Source: Zhengella sedimenti (GTDB lineage: Bacteria > Pseudomonadota > Alphaproteobacteria > Rhizobiales > Rhizobiaceae). Taken from it: a stretch of DNA of 64,000 nucleotides. The translations under genes and the position numbers were made by a program. The number at the start of each line of letters is the position of its first letter. Within the stretch, counting starts at the first letter, position 1. Under the pieces are notes generated by a model that ran no database searches, was not told where the DNA came from, and was given only the letters and a program-made list of their open reading frames with translations. The DNA lies in assembly GCF_046506625.1 (NCBI RefSeq), contig NZ_JBKFFP010000002.1:248001-312000 (forward strand). Direction: 5' to 3'. Positions 1-7,999 of the stretch are shown piece after piece.

Positions 1-2
1 AC

Positions 3-1061
3 TGGGGCAACCGGGCCTATTTCCCCAAGGCCGACGCGGCGCTGGAAGGCGCGGAAGTCCTCGGCGCCTTCCTGGCGCAGTTCTATGACGACAAGCCGGT
101 GCCGCGCCTCGTCCTTCTTTCGGAAGCGGTGGAGGACCAGGCGCTTCTGGCCGAGGCCTTGACGGCCAAGGCCGGTCACCGGGTGCAGGTCAGCGTGCCG
201 CAGCGCGGCGAGAAAAAGGACCTTGTCGATCACGCATTGCAGAATGCGCGCGAGGCGCTGGGGCGGCGGCTGGCCGAGACATCGTCGCAGGCCCGCCTTC
301 TGAAAGGGCTGGCGGAGACGTTCGGGCTGCCGGCCGTGCCCCGGCGCATCGAGGTTTACGACAATTCGCACATCATGGGCACGAATGCGGTCGGCGGCAT
401 GATCGTGGCCGGGCCGGAAGGTTTCGTGAAGAACCAGTACCGCAAGTTCAACATCAAGGACGAGGAACTGACGCCCGGCGACGATTTCGGCATGATGCGC
501 GAGGTGATGCGGCGGCGTTTCTCGCGCCTCGTCAAGGAGCACGGCATTCCCGACCGTGCCGCCGAAGCCGCCGGCGGCGGCGATGACGAGGAAGCCGCCT
601 TCCCCGCCTGGCCGGACCTCATCCTGATCGACGGGGGCAAGGGCCAGATGAGCGCCGTACGTGCCATTCTCGACGAACTGGGCGTGTCGCAGGCCGTAAC
701 GGCCATCGGCGTGGCCAAGGGCGCGGACCGGGATGCCGGGCGCGAGCGCTTCCACGTGGAAGGCCGGCCGGATTTCTCGCTGCCACCGCGCGATCCCGTG
801 CTCTATTTCGTGCAGCGCCTGCGCGACGAGGCGCACCGCTTCGCCATCGGCTCGCACCGGGCGCGGCGCAAGAAAGAGATGGTGAAGAATCCGCTCGACG
901 AGATCGCCGGCATCGGCCCGGCGCGCAAGCGTTCCCTGCTGCACCATTTCGGAACCGCCAAGGCCGTCTCGCGTGCCGCACTGGAGGACTTGATGGCGGT
1001 CGAAGGGATTTCGGAGCAGACGGCACGGGTGATTTACGACCATTTCCACGAAAAAGGCTGA
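3..1061 (+). CDS. uvrC: UvrABC excinuclease subunit C, C-terminal part (5' end outside window)
   Basis: UvrC makes the dual incisions around bulky DNA lesions in UvrABC nucleotide excision repair. The reading frame is open from base 3, so only the last 352 residues are present. Visible are the UvrC-homology/RNase H-like nuclease region (VYDNSHIMGTNAVGGMIV, with the acidic D of DNSH; LILIDGGKGQMSAV; GVAKGADRDAG; LRDEAHRFAIGSHRARR) and a C-terminal helix-hairpin-helix pair (EIAGIGPARKRSLL and AVEGISEQTA) that binds DNA. It lies directly upstream of pgsA in the same direction, an order common in alphaproteobacteria. Family assignment is secure; the N-terminal GIY-YIG domain is not in the window. 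Confidence 0.97.
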   Translation, partial: WGNRAYFPKADAALEGAEVLGAFLAQFYDDKPVPRLVLLSEAVEDQALLAEALTAKAGHRVQVSVPQRGEKKDLVDHALQNAREALGRRLAETSSQARLLKGLAETFGLPAVPRRIEVYDNSHIMGTNAVGGMIVAGPEGFVKNQYRKFNIKDEELTPGDDFGMMREVMRRRFSRLVKEHGIPDRAAEAAGGGDDEEAAFPAWPDLILIDGGKGQMSAVRAILDELGVSQAVTAIGVAKGADRDAGRERFHVEGRPDFSLPPRDPVLYFVQRLRDEAHRFAIGSHRARRKKEMVKNPLDEIAGIGPARKRSLLHHFGTAKAVSRAALEDLMAVEGISEQTARVIYDHFHEKG

Positions 1062-1161
1062 TTTGACACGCAGTCAGCCATGGCTGCATCGCAAACGCGG
1101 TTGACCGGCGCGCCCTGCATCTGGTTTGACTGTCGCAGATCGAGACTGGACACTGGCTTGC

Positions 1162-1752
1162 ATGGCATCGCGCGCATTCTCCCTTCCCAATATCCTGACC
1201 TATGGCCGTATTCTCGCCGTTCCGGCCATCGGCCTGTGCTTCTTCATGGAAGGGCGCCTGCAATCGAGCGATTTCGCGCGCTGGGCGGCGCTCGGCATTT
1301 TCGCGGCCGCCTCGATCACCGATTTCTTCGACGGCTACCTGGCGCGGGCCTGGCAGCAGACTTCCAATATCGGGCGCATGCTCGACCCGATCGCCGACAA
1401 GCTGCTGGTGGCGACCTGCCTGCTGCTGCTGGCAGCCGACACCGACAAGACCATTGCCGGCTGGTCGCTGTGGGCGGCGATCATCATCCTGTGCCGGGAA
1501 ATCCTGGTTTCGGGCCTGCGCGAATACCTGGCCGAACTGAAGGTCTCGGTGCCCGTCACCACCCTCGCCAAGTGGAAGACGACGATCCAGCTTCTGGCCA
1601 TCGGCTTCCTGCTGGCCGGCCCGGCCGGCGACAAGGTCCTGCCCTATACAACCGAGACCGGCCTTTTCCTGCTCTGGGTCTCGGCCCTCGTGACGCTCTA
1701 TACCGGCTACGACTATTTCCGCGCCGGGCTGAAACACATGATCGACCAATGA
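1162..1752 (+). CDS. pgsA: CDP-diacylglycerol--glycerol-3-phosphate 3-phosphatidyltransferase
   Basis: PgsA makes phosphatidylglycerol phosphate from CDP-diacylglycerol and glycerol-3-phosphate in the inner membrane, the committed step to phosphatidylglycerol and cardiolipin. The CDP-alcohol phosphotransferase signature is complete: DFFDGYLAR, then eight residues, then GRMLDPIADK (D-x2-DG-x2-AR-x8-G-x3-D-x3-D). Several hydrophobic membrane segments flank it. I start at the ATG at 1162 (MASRAFSLPNILTYGR), the usual start context of this family; an in-frame TTG at 1126 would add 12 unconserved residues. Length 196 aa is normal. The 100 bp after uvrC hold no convincing promoter, so it may be co-transcribed with uvrC. 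Confidence 0.95.
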   Translation: MASRAFSLPNILTYGRILAVPAIGLCFFMEGRLQSSDFARWAALGIFAAASITDFFDGYLARAWQQTSNIGRMLDPIADKLLVATCLLLLAADTDKTIAGWSLWAAIIILCREILVSGLREYLAELKVSVPVTTLAKWKTTIQLLAIGFLLAGPAGDKVLPYTTETGLFLLWVSALVTLYTGYDYFRAGLKHMIDQ

Positions 1753-1783
1753 GCGCAATCCCGACCGCGGAGGTTCACCGGCC

Positions 1784-2035
1784 ATGAGACTTGTCTATTT
1801 CGCCTGGGTGCGCGAACGGATCGGCAAGGAAAGCGAAGATATCGACCTGCCGGCCGAAGTCGTGACGGTGCGCGACCTGCTGGCCTGGCTGAAGACCCGC
1901 GGTCCGGAATATGCCGCCGCGCTGGAGCATTCCGACGCCATCCGCGTGGCGCTGGACATGGAGCATGTGCATCATTCCGAAAAGATCGGCACGCCCTTCG
2001 AGATCGCGCTTTTCCCGCCGATGACCGGAGGCTGA
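1784..2035 (+). CDS. moaD: Molybdopterin synthase small subunit (sulfur carrier)
   Basis: MoaD is the ubiquitin-like sulfur carrier of molybdopterin synthase. Its C-terminal thiocarboxylate supplies sulfur to precursor Z in molybdenum cofactor synthesis. The 83-residue product ends in the diagnostic Gly-Gly (FPPMTGG) and starts with a beta-grasp strand (MRLVYFAWVRERIG). A strong Shine-Dalgarno (GGAGG) precedes the ATG. It sits 31 bp after pgsA and 4 bp before moaE, so the two synthase subunits are made from one transcript. Confidence 0.96.
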   Translation: MRLVYFAWVRERIGKESEDIDLPAEVVTVRDLLAWLKTRGPEYAAALEHSDAIRVALDMEHVHHSEKIGTPFEIALFPPMTGG

Positions 2036-2039
2036 ACCC

Positions 2040-2507
2040 ATGCCGGCCGCCGTCACGCCGCTGGTGCGCATCCAGCAGGAGGACTTCGACATCCGGTCGG
2101 AGGTCGCGCGCCTTGCGGCCGGACGCGGCGACGTGGGCGCCGTCGTGACCTTCACCGGCTTTTGCCGTGACGAGGCCGGGCGCCTGTCGGCGCTCGAACT
2201 GGAGCATTATCCCGGCATGGCGGAAGCCGAGATCTCGCGGATCGCCTCGCAGGCCGTGGAACGCTGGCCGCTGACCGGCCTGACGGCCATTCACCGTTTC
2301 GGCCGGATCGAGCCCGGCGGCCAGATCGTCCTCGTGGTTGCCGCCTCCGCGCACCGGCAGGCGGCCTTTGACGCCGCGTCCTTCCTGATGGATTACCTGA
2401 AGACCCGCGCGCCCTTCTGGAAGAAGGAACATCTGGCGGACGGCTCCTCCGGGCATTGGGTGGATGCGAAGGAAGCCGACGACGACGCGGCGAGACGCTG
2501 GGAATAG
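2040..2507 (+). CDS. moaE: Molybdopterin synthase catalytic subunit
   Basis: MoaE is the catalytic partner of MoaD and converts cyclic pyranopterin monophosphate to molybdopterin in the cytoplasm. The 155-residue product carries family landmarks: GAVVTFTGFCRD near residues 38-49, LELEHYPGMAE, IHRFGRIEPG, and the basic active-site stretch APFWKKEHLADG near residue 125, whose lysines handle the substrate phosphate. It begins 4 bp after moaD and ends 14 bp from the convergent hlyIII gene, so it is the last gene of the uvrC-pgsA-moaDE run. Confidence 0.96.
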   Translation: MPAAVTPLVRIQQEDFDIRSEVARLAAGRGDVGAVVTFTGFCRDEAGRLSALELEHYPGMAEAEISRIASQAVERWPLTGLTAIHRFGRIEPGGQIVLVVAASAHRQAAFDAASFLMDYLKTRAPFWKKEHLADGSSGHWVDAKEADDDAARRWE

Positions 2508-2521
2508 TCGAGAGATACGGA

Positions 2522-3178
2522 TCAGGCCGTCAGCACGCCCAACGTGAATGAGGCGTGCGCCACGGCGGTGAAATGGCATGCGGCCGCGGCGGCCACGAAG
2601 CCATGCCAGATGGCGTTCTGGTAGGCCAGCGAATGCCATACGTGGAAGACGAGACCGGCCGTGTAGAGCAGGCCGCCGGCGATGATCAGCACGGCATCGA
2701 CCAAAGGCAGGGTTTCCATCATCGGCCAGACCAGCAACACGCTCGCCCATCCCAGCGCGAGATAGAGCGGGATCGTGTAGCGGTCGCGATGCATGCGCCC
2801 GAACATCTTCAGCGCCACCCCGGCAAGTGCGGCCAGCCAGATCAGCGCCAGCATGGTGTGCGAGAAGACCGAACCGATCATCACCGTCAGCGGCGTGTAG
2901 GTGCCGGCGATCTTCAGGAAAATGGCGGCCTGGTCGAAGCGGCGCAGAAGCGGCTTGAGCGGCGGATGCGGAATGAGGTTGTAGGCCATGGAGAATGAGA
3001 ACATGGCGATCAGCGTCACCGCATAGACGGTCAGCGCCAGCCGGATGCCCGGCTCCAGGTAGATTGCCGCCAGCGCCAGCACGGCGCCGCCCGCTGCCAG
3101 GCTCGCCGCGATGGCGATCCCGTGCACGATGCCGTCAGCGAGGATCTCGCGGGCCGTATATTCCCTGTGATCGAACAC
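2522..3178 (-). CDS. Hemolysin III family membrane protein (YqfA/PAQR-like)
   Basis: A 218-residue polytopic inner-membrane protein of the hemolysin III/PAQR superfamily. Seven hydrophobic segments can be read. Family landmarks are the N-terminal DGIVHGIAIAAS, MAYNLIPHPPLKPLLRRFDQAAIFLKIAGTYTP and the C-terminal HVWHSLAYQNAIWHGFVAAAAACHF, with the conserved His residues that probably bind metal. The molecular function in bacteria is not settled; the name does not prove hemolysis. The start is GTG (bases 3176-3178) with an AGGCAGG ribosome-binding sequence just upstream. Its leader contains the long inverted repeat at 3190-3255. Confidence 0.88.
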   Translation of the reverse strand: MFDHREYTAREILADGIVHGIAIAASLAAGGAVLALAAIYLEPGIRLALTVYAVTLIAMFSFSMAYNLIPHPPLKPLLRRFDQAAIFLKIAGTYTPLTVMIGSVFSHTMLALIWLAALAGVALKMFGRMHRDRYTIPLYLALGWASVLLVWPMMETLPLVDAVLIIAGGLLYTAGLVFHVWHSLAYQNAIWHGFVAAAAACHFTAVAHASFTLGVLTA

Positions 3179-3189
3179 GCCTGCCTGCC

Positions 3190-3255
3190 GGTTATCATTG
3201 TTTCCGGTTCTATTGCACGACGATCATGACATAAATCGGTGAAACAATGGTAACC
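3190..3255. repeat. 15-bp inverted repeat with 36-nt loop upstream of hlyIII
   Basis: Left arm GGTTATCATTGTTTC (3190-3204) and right arm GAAACAATGGTAACC (3241-3255) are reverse complements at 14 of 15 positions. The one mismatch is a U-G pair if the plus strand is transcribed and a C-A mismatch in the hlyIII sense. The left arm ends 12 bp upstream of the hlyIII GTG start, so the element occupies the promoter or 5' leader. It could be an RNA hairpin controlling translation, or two binding sites (each arm contains a GGTNACC-like core) for one regulator. Confidence 0.6.
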
Positions 3256-3275
3256 CAACGGAAGCCTGACAGCAC

Positions 3276-3300
3276 AAGGCCGGGCGCGCGGCCCGGCCTT
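3276..3300 (-). terminator. Hairpin between ndk and hlyIII, probable ndk terminator
   Basis: AAGGCCGGGC (3276-3285), a 5-nt loop, and GCCCGGCCTT (3291-3300) form a perfect 10-bp stem 44 bp beyond the ndk stop codon. There is no U-run on the minus-strand side, while the plus strand has TTTT at 3303-3306. Termination of ndk is inferred from position and stem strength, not from a classical T-tract. Confidence 0.45.
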
Positions 3301-3343
3301 CGGTTTTCGCATCCCTTCGCCCGCGATGGCGGGCGGTCCCGGT

Positions 3344-3766
3344 TCAGCCGACGATCTCGTTGCCGCCGAACCAGAACGCGATTTCCTCGGCGGCCGTTTC
3401 CGGCGCGTCCGAGCCGTGCACGGAATTCTCACCGATGGACTGGGCGAACGCCTTGCGGATGGTGCCCTCGGCGGCGTCGGCCGGATTGGTGGCGCCCATG
3501 ACTTCGCGGTTCTTCGCGATGGCGTTCTCGCCTTCCAGCACCTGCACGACGGTCGGACCGGAGGACATGAACTCGGTCAGTTCGCCGAAGAATGGACGAT
3601 CCTTGTGGACGGCGTAGAACTGCTCGGCCTGGCGGCGGCTCATCCACACGCGCTTGGAAGCGACGACGCGCAGGCCGGCATCTTCCAGCATCTTGGTGAT
3701 GGCGCCGGTCAGGTTGCGCTTCGTTGCGTCGGGCTTGATCATCGAAAATGTGCGTTCAATGGCCAT
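3344..3766 (-). CDS. ndk: Nucleoside diphosphate kinase
   Basis: Ndk equalises nucleoside triphosphate pools by moving the gamma-phosphate from ATP to other NDPs through a phosphohistidine. The 140-residue protein is full length: MAIERTFSMIKPDA at the start, VRTAFGDI-like loops absent as expected, RNLTGAITKMLEDAG, MSSGPTVVQVLEGENAI, REVMGATNPADAAEGTIR, and the active-site histidine in NSVHGSD. It is a single-gene unit on the minus strand. A weak -10-like TATAGC lies at 3844-3849 on the minus strand without a good -35, so I do not call a promoter. Confidence 0.98.
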   Translation of the reverse strand: MAIERTFSMIKPDATKRNLTGAITKMLEDAGLRVVASKRVWMSRRQAEQFYAVHKDRPFFGELTEFMSSGPTVVQVLEGENAIAKNREVMGATNPADAAEGTIRKAFAQSIGENSVHGSDAPETAAEEIAFWFGGNEIVG

Positions 3767-3890
3767 GATGGTCCTCGGATCCTTCTGGTTTTGCTGGAAT
3801 GGCGCGGCGCCGCGGGCGCGGCCCGCAGCGCCGGTTCGCGGGCGCTATAGCGCGTCTGGATGAAAAACGAAAGACGCCCGAAACACCGCC

Positions 3891-4583
3891 TCAACCGCAG
3901 GCTGGAACTTCACGCCCGAGGCCGCCATGCAGGTCTAGGCAGCGCGCGAACCAGTCCGTCACCGGATCGCCCTGCTCCAGGAATTCGTGCGGACAGACCA
4001 CGCGCGCCCACTGGAAGGCGCCGAAGACGATGTAGTCGGCGAAGAGCGGGCCGGCGCCGCCGATGAAGGCCTGCTTCTTCAGCGTTGCGCGCAGCGGATC
4101 GAGCGACTTCTGGAACGCCGCCTGCGCCTCCTGGCCGGAGATGCGCAACTCCTCCAGCGGCTTGCCGAACTTGCCCTCGCGGTCGGCGCGGAACCATTCC
4201 CGGTCTTCCGGCGACAGGCAGTCGTGAATGTCCATGATGGCCACGCGAACGAGTTGCGGGTGGATGACCCATTGCGTCCAGCTTTCCACGAAGCGCGCCG
4301 TGGCGCGGCCGCCTTCCCCGCCGAACAGGGACGGGCGGTCCGGATAGGTCTCGTCGAGATATTCGGCGATGGCGAAACTGTCGGAGACGATCCTGCCGCC
4401 GTCATTGATGACCGGCACGGTCTTCGACGCCCCGCCCTCGATCTTCGCTACCTCGGGAAAGCGGGTCGGCACGCGGGAGAAATCCAGGCCCTTGTGGGCC
4501 AGCGACATCGCCGTCTTCCAGCAATGGGGGCTGAACGGGCGGGCGGCATCGGCGCCGACGAGATCGTAAAGCTGAATGGTCAC
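3891..4583 (-). CDS. Glutathione S-transferase family protein
   Basis: A 230-residue cytosolic GST-fold protein. The N-terminal thioredoxin-like half has LYDLVGADAARPFSPHCWKTAMSLA, a conserved cis-Pro stretch (KTVPVINDGG, Pro near residue 57) and the glutathione-binding SDSFAIAEYLDETYP. The helical C-terminal half ends with a Leu/Phe-rich all-alpha domain. The substrate cannot be told; the SFAIAEYL variant and FSPHCW motif resemble the etherase/beta-aryl ether cleaving-like group common in alphaproteobacteria, which is only a family resemblance. It is divergent from the DinB gene, with 63 bp between starts. Confidence 0.85.
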   Translation of the reverse strand: MTIQLYDLVGADAARPFSPHCWKTAMSLAHKGLDFSRVPTRFPEVAKIEGGASKTVPVINDGGRIVSDSFAIAEYLDETYPDRPSLFGGEGGRATARFVESWTQWVIHPQLVRVAIMDIHDCLSPEDREWFRADREGKFGKPLEELRISGQEAQAAFQKSLDPLRATLKKQAFIGGAGPLFADYIVFGAFQWARVVCPHEFLEQGDPVTDWFARCLDLHGGLGREVPACG

Positions 4584-4646
4584 TGTTCTGTCCCTCGCAA
4601 ATCGTTATTGTGGCGCCACTATCGCGGCAGGCGGGAGACAAGGAAA

Positions 4647-5165
4647 GTGGACGCCAGACAAAATTTCCAGATGTTCGCGCATTACAATGCCTGGGCGAAC
4701 GGACGGCTCTACGACGCGGCCGGCGAACTCGATAACCGCGCCTGGCAGTTCGACTGCGGCGCGTTCTTCAAGTCGATGAAGGGCACGCTGAACCATATCC
4801 TTGTCGGCGACCGCGTGTGGATGAAGCGGTTCACGGGCGAAGGCACGACGCCGCCCTCGCTGGATGCCATCCTCCATGAGGATTTCGCCAGCCTGCGCGC
4901 CGCGCGCGAGGCGGAGGACAGGCGAATCCTCGCCTTCGTCGAAGGCCTGGACGAGGCGGCGGTCGCCGGGCGCTTCACCTACACGACGATGACGGACCTC
5001 AGGACGGTCAGCCAGCGGCTTGCCCCGGCGCTTTCGCATTTCTTCAACCACCAGACCCATCATCGCGGGCAGGCGCACATGATCCTTTCCGTGCTCGGGC
5101 GCACGCCGCCGGAACTGGACCTGATCTATTTCCACCGCACACCGGAGGGGCGGCGCTTCGCCTGA
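4647..5165 (+). CDS. DinB family protein
   Basis: A 172-residue DinB/YfiT-fold four-helix protein, a family of metal-dependent enzymes often acting as thiol transferases or with unknown roles. The putative metal ligands are His in LNHILVGDRVW and two histidines in FFNHQTHHRGQAHM; the HHRGQ motif is the family hallmark. I use the GTG at 4647 because AAGGAA precedes it at good spacing; an ATG at 4671 would drop eight residues. The longer open frame back to 3987 runs antisense through the transferase gene and is not credible. It is followed after 41 bp by the ABC-F gene. Confidence 0.85.
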   Translation: MDARQNFQMFAHYNAWANGRLYDAAGELDNRAWQFDCGAFFKSMKGTLNHILVGDRVWMKRFTGEGTTPPSLDAILHEDFASLRAAREAEDRRILAFVEGLDEAAVAGRFTYTTMTDLRTVSQRLAPALSHFFNHQTHHRGQAHMILSVLGRTPPELDLIYFHRTPEGRRFA

Positions 5166-5206
5166 CCCCTTGCGCCCTGCCGCGCCTTGCGTCACAACGC
5201 GCGGCC

Positions 5207-7099
5207 ATGATCACGCTCACCGACCTCAGCTTGCGCATTGCAGGCCGCCTGCTCATCGACCACGCAACGCTGTCGCTGCCCGAAGGCGCCAAGGCGGGGC
5301 TGGTGGGGCGCAACGGCACGGGCAAGACCACCCTGTTTCGCGCCATCGCCGGCGACCTGGCGCCGGAAACCGGCTCCATCCACCTGCCGAAAAACATGAG
5401 AATAGGCCAGGTGGCGCAGGAAGCGCCCGGCACCGACGAGCCGCTGATCGAGATCGTGCTCAAGGCCGACACGGAGCGCCTTGCCCTCATGGGGGAAGCC
5501 GAGACAGCCTCGGACCCGCACCGCATCGCCGAGATCCAGACGCGGCTGGCCGACATCCAGGCCCATTCGGCCGAAGCGCGCGCGGCGGCCATCCTCGCCG
5601 GCCTCGGCTTCGATGCCGACGCGCAGAAGCGCCCGGCAAAGAGCTTTTCGGGCGGCTGGCGGATGCGCGTGGCGCTCGCAGCCGTGCTGTTTGCCGAGCC
5701 CGACCTGCTGCTGCTGGACGAGCCGACCAACTATCTCGACCTTGAAGGCACGCTCTGGCTGGAAAGCTACCTGGCGCGCTATCCGCACACCGTGCTGCTC
5801 ATCTCGCATGATCGCGACCTGCTCAACCGGGCGGTCAATTCCATCGTCCACCTGGACCAGCAGAAGCTGACCTTCTGGCGCGGCGCCTATGACCAGTTCG
5901 AACGCCAGCGCGCCGAAAAGGCGATCCTGCAGGAGAAGAGCCGCGAAAAGCAGGAAGCCAAGCGCAAGCACATGGAAAGCTTCGTGGAGCGTTTCCGGGC
6001 CAAGGCCTCCAAGGCGCGCCAGGCGCAGAGCCGGCTGAAGGCGCTGGAACGCATGGCGCCGATCGCGGCTGCCGTCAACGACCATGTCGCGCCGATCCGC
6101 TTTCCCGAACCCGAAAAGCGCGCCGCCTCGCCTGCCATCGCGCTGGAGGGCGTGTCGGTCGGCTACACGCCCGGTGAGCCCGTGCTGAAGCGGCTGACGC
6201 TGCGCATCGATGCCGATGACCGCATCGCGCTGCTGGGCGCCAACGGCAATGGCAAGTCCACCTTCGCCAAGCTGATTGCCGGGCGGCTTCAGCCCGAGAC
6301 CGGCTCCCTCACCCTGTCGCCAAACCTGAAGGTCGCCTTTTTCGCGCAACACCAGATGGACGACCTGCGGCCCGACGACAGCGCCGTCGACCATGCGCGC
6401 GCGCTGATGCCGAAGGAACCGGAAGCGCGCGTGCGTGCCCGCGTTGCGCAGATGGGGCTGGCGACGGAAAAGATGGACACGCCGGCCCGGAACCTGTCGG
6501 GCGGGGAAAAGGCCCGCCTGCTGATGGGGCTTGCCGCCTTTGACGGGCCGAACCTCCTGATCCTCGACGAGCCGACAAACCATCTCGACATCGACAGCCG
6601 CCAGGCGCTGATCGAGGCGCTCAATGACTTTCCCGGCGCGGTCATCGTGATCTCGCATGACCGGCATCTCGTGGAAGCGACTGCCGACCGGCTGTGGCTG
6701 GTGCATGACGGCGGCGTCAAGCCCTATGACGGCGATCTCGACGACTACCGCCAGTTCATCACCGGCGCGGCCAAAGCCGCGAACGAGGCGAAGAAGCCGA
6801 AGGACGACGGCCCCGCCCCGATCTCGAAAGCGGACCAGCGGCGCGAGGCGGCGCAACGGCGCGAGCAGTTCAAGCCGCTGGCCAGAAAGATCAAGGAAGC
6901 CGAGACCTTGATGGAAAAACTTGGCAAACGGATTCAGGCCATCGAGACCGAACTGGCCGACCCTGCCCTTTACGAGAAGAACGCCAAGAAAGCCGCCGAT
7001 CTGGGCAAGGAGCGCGCCGACCTGACAGCGAAGCTGGCACAGACCGAGGAAAGCTGGCTGGAGATGTCTGCCGAATACGAGGAGGCGATGGCATCATGA
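5207..7099 (+). CDS. ABC-F family ATPase (Uup/EttA-like, ribosome-associated)
   Basis: A soluble 630-residue protein with two ABC nucleotide-binding domains and no membrane segments, the layout of ABC-F translation factors that act in the ribosomal E site. Domain 1 has Walker A GRNGTGKTT, signature SGGWRMR and Walker B LLLLDEPTNYLD. The linker is rich in charged residues (about residues 230-285). Domain 2 has GANGNGKST, LSGGEKARL and LLILDEPTNHLD. A C-terminal coiled-coil-like tail (about 540-630, rich in K/E/A) resembles Uup. Its ATGA overlap with the next gene indicates coupled translation. Confidence 0.92.
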   Translation: MITLTDLSLRIAGRLLIDHATLSLPEGAKAGLVGRNGTGKTTLFRAIAGDLAPETGSIHLPKNMRIGQVAQEAPGTDEPLIEIVLKADTERLALMGEAETASDPHRIAEIQTRLADIQAHSAEARAAAILAGLGFDADAQKRPAKSFSGGWRMRVALAAVLFAEPDLLLLDEPTNYLDLEGTLWLESYLARYPHTVLLISHDRDLLNRAVNSIVHLDQQKLTFWRGAYDQFERQRAEKAILQEKSREKQEAKRKHMESFVERFRAKASKARQAQSRLKALERMAPIAAAVNDHVAPIRFPEPEKRAASPAIALEGVSVGYTPGEPVLKRLTLRIDADDRIALLGANGNGKSTFAKLIAGRLQPETGSLTLSPNLKVAFFAQHQMDDLRPDDSAVDHARALMPKEPEARVRARVAQMGLATEKMDTPARNLSGGEKARLLMGLAAFDGPNLLILDEPTNHLDIDSRQALIEALNDFPGAVIVISHDRHLVEATADRLWLVHDGGVKPYDGDLDDYRQFITGAAKAANEAKKPKDDGPAPISKADQRREAAQRREQFKPLARKIKEAETLMEKLGKRIQAIETELADPALYEKNAKKAADLGKERADLTAKLAQTEESWLEMSAEYEEAMAS

Positions 7100-7902
7100 C
7101 GGTGCGGGTGGAAACGCGCGGCGCGGTCACCGTCGTCACGATCGACCGGCCGGAGGCGCGCAATGCGGTCAACCCGGCCATGGCATCGGCGCTGTACGAT
7201 GCCTTCCTCGCATTCGAGGCGGACGAAAGCCAGCGCGTGGCGATCCTGACCGGCGTGACGGGCGCGTTCTGCGCCGGCTTCGACCTCAAAGCGGCCTCGG
7301 CGGGCATGGATTCGGACTGGTTTTCGCGCCATGCCATCGGCGACGACTGGGACAATCCGGCTTCCGACCCGCGCCCCGGCCCGATGGGGCCCACGCGGCT
7401 GCTTCTTTCCAAACCGGTCGTCGCGGCCATCTCCGGCCCGGCCGTGGCCGGGGGCATGGAACTGGCGCTGTGGTGCGACCTGCGCGTAATGGAGGAAAGC
7501 GCCTATATGGGCGTCTATTGCCGGCGCTGGGGCGTGCCGCTGATCGATGGCGGCACGGTACGCCTGCCGCGCATCGTCGGCCAGGGCCGGGCGATGGACC
7601 TGATCCTGACCGGCCGCAAGGTGGATGCGCGCGAATGTCTTGCAATCGGCCTTGCGACCTCGGTTTGCGCCGACGGAAGTGCGCTCGATACCGCGGTGGA
7701 ACTGGCCGGAACGCTGACCCGCTTTCCGCAATCGACGATGCAAGCCGACCGGATGAGCGCTCTGACGCAATGGGGCAAGGACCCGGCGCAGGCGCTGGCG
7801 AACGAATGGCGGAGCCTCGAAACCTTCACCCGCGACGGCATGGGCGGCGCGGCGCGCTTTTCCGCCGGCAAGGGGCGCGGCGGCGATTTCGACGACATCT
7901 GA
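7096..7902 (+). CDS. Enoyl-CoA hydratase/isomerase (crotonase) family protein
   Basis: A 268-residue crotonase-fold enzyme acting on an acyl-CoA. The oxyanion-hole loops are visible: AFCAGFDLKAAS near residue 56 and ISGPAVAGGMELALWCDLRV near residue 112. In place of the two catalytic glutamates of classical hydratases I read GVYCRRWGVPLIDGGTVRL, which is typical of a divergent subfamily, so calling it a true beta-oxidation hydratase is unsafe. The start codon overlaps the stop of the ABC-F gene by 4 bp. Confidence 0.85.
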   Translation: MTVRVETRGAVTVVTIDRPEARNAVNPAMASALYDAFLAFEADESQRVAILTGVTGAFCAGFDLKAASAGMDSDWFSRHAIGDDWDNPASDPRPGPMGPTRLLLSKPVVAAISGPAVAGGMELALWCDLRVMEESAYMGVYCRRWGVPLIDGGTVRLPRIVGQGRAMDLILTGRKVDARECLAIGLATSVCADGSALDTAVELAGTLTRFPQSTMQADRMSALTQWGKDPAQALANEWRSLETFTRDGMGGAARFSAGKGRGGDFDDI

Positions 7903-7999
7903 AAGGCCGCGCCCGCAACCGGCAGGTCTGGACAAGCCGGCCATGCCGGTTATGTCTTGGCGCAACACACCCGCCACGAAAAACCAGGACATTCAACCG

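Noticed and set aside
1063..1068. TTGACA after uvrC as a pgsA promoter
   Set aside because: No -10-like hexamer lies 16-18 bases downstream; probably chance.
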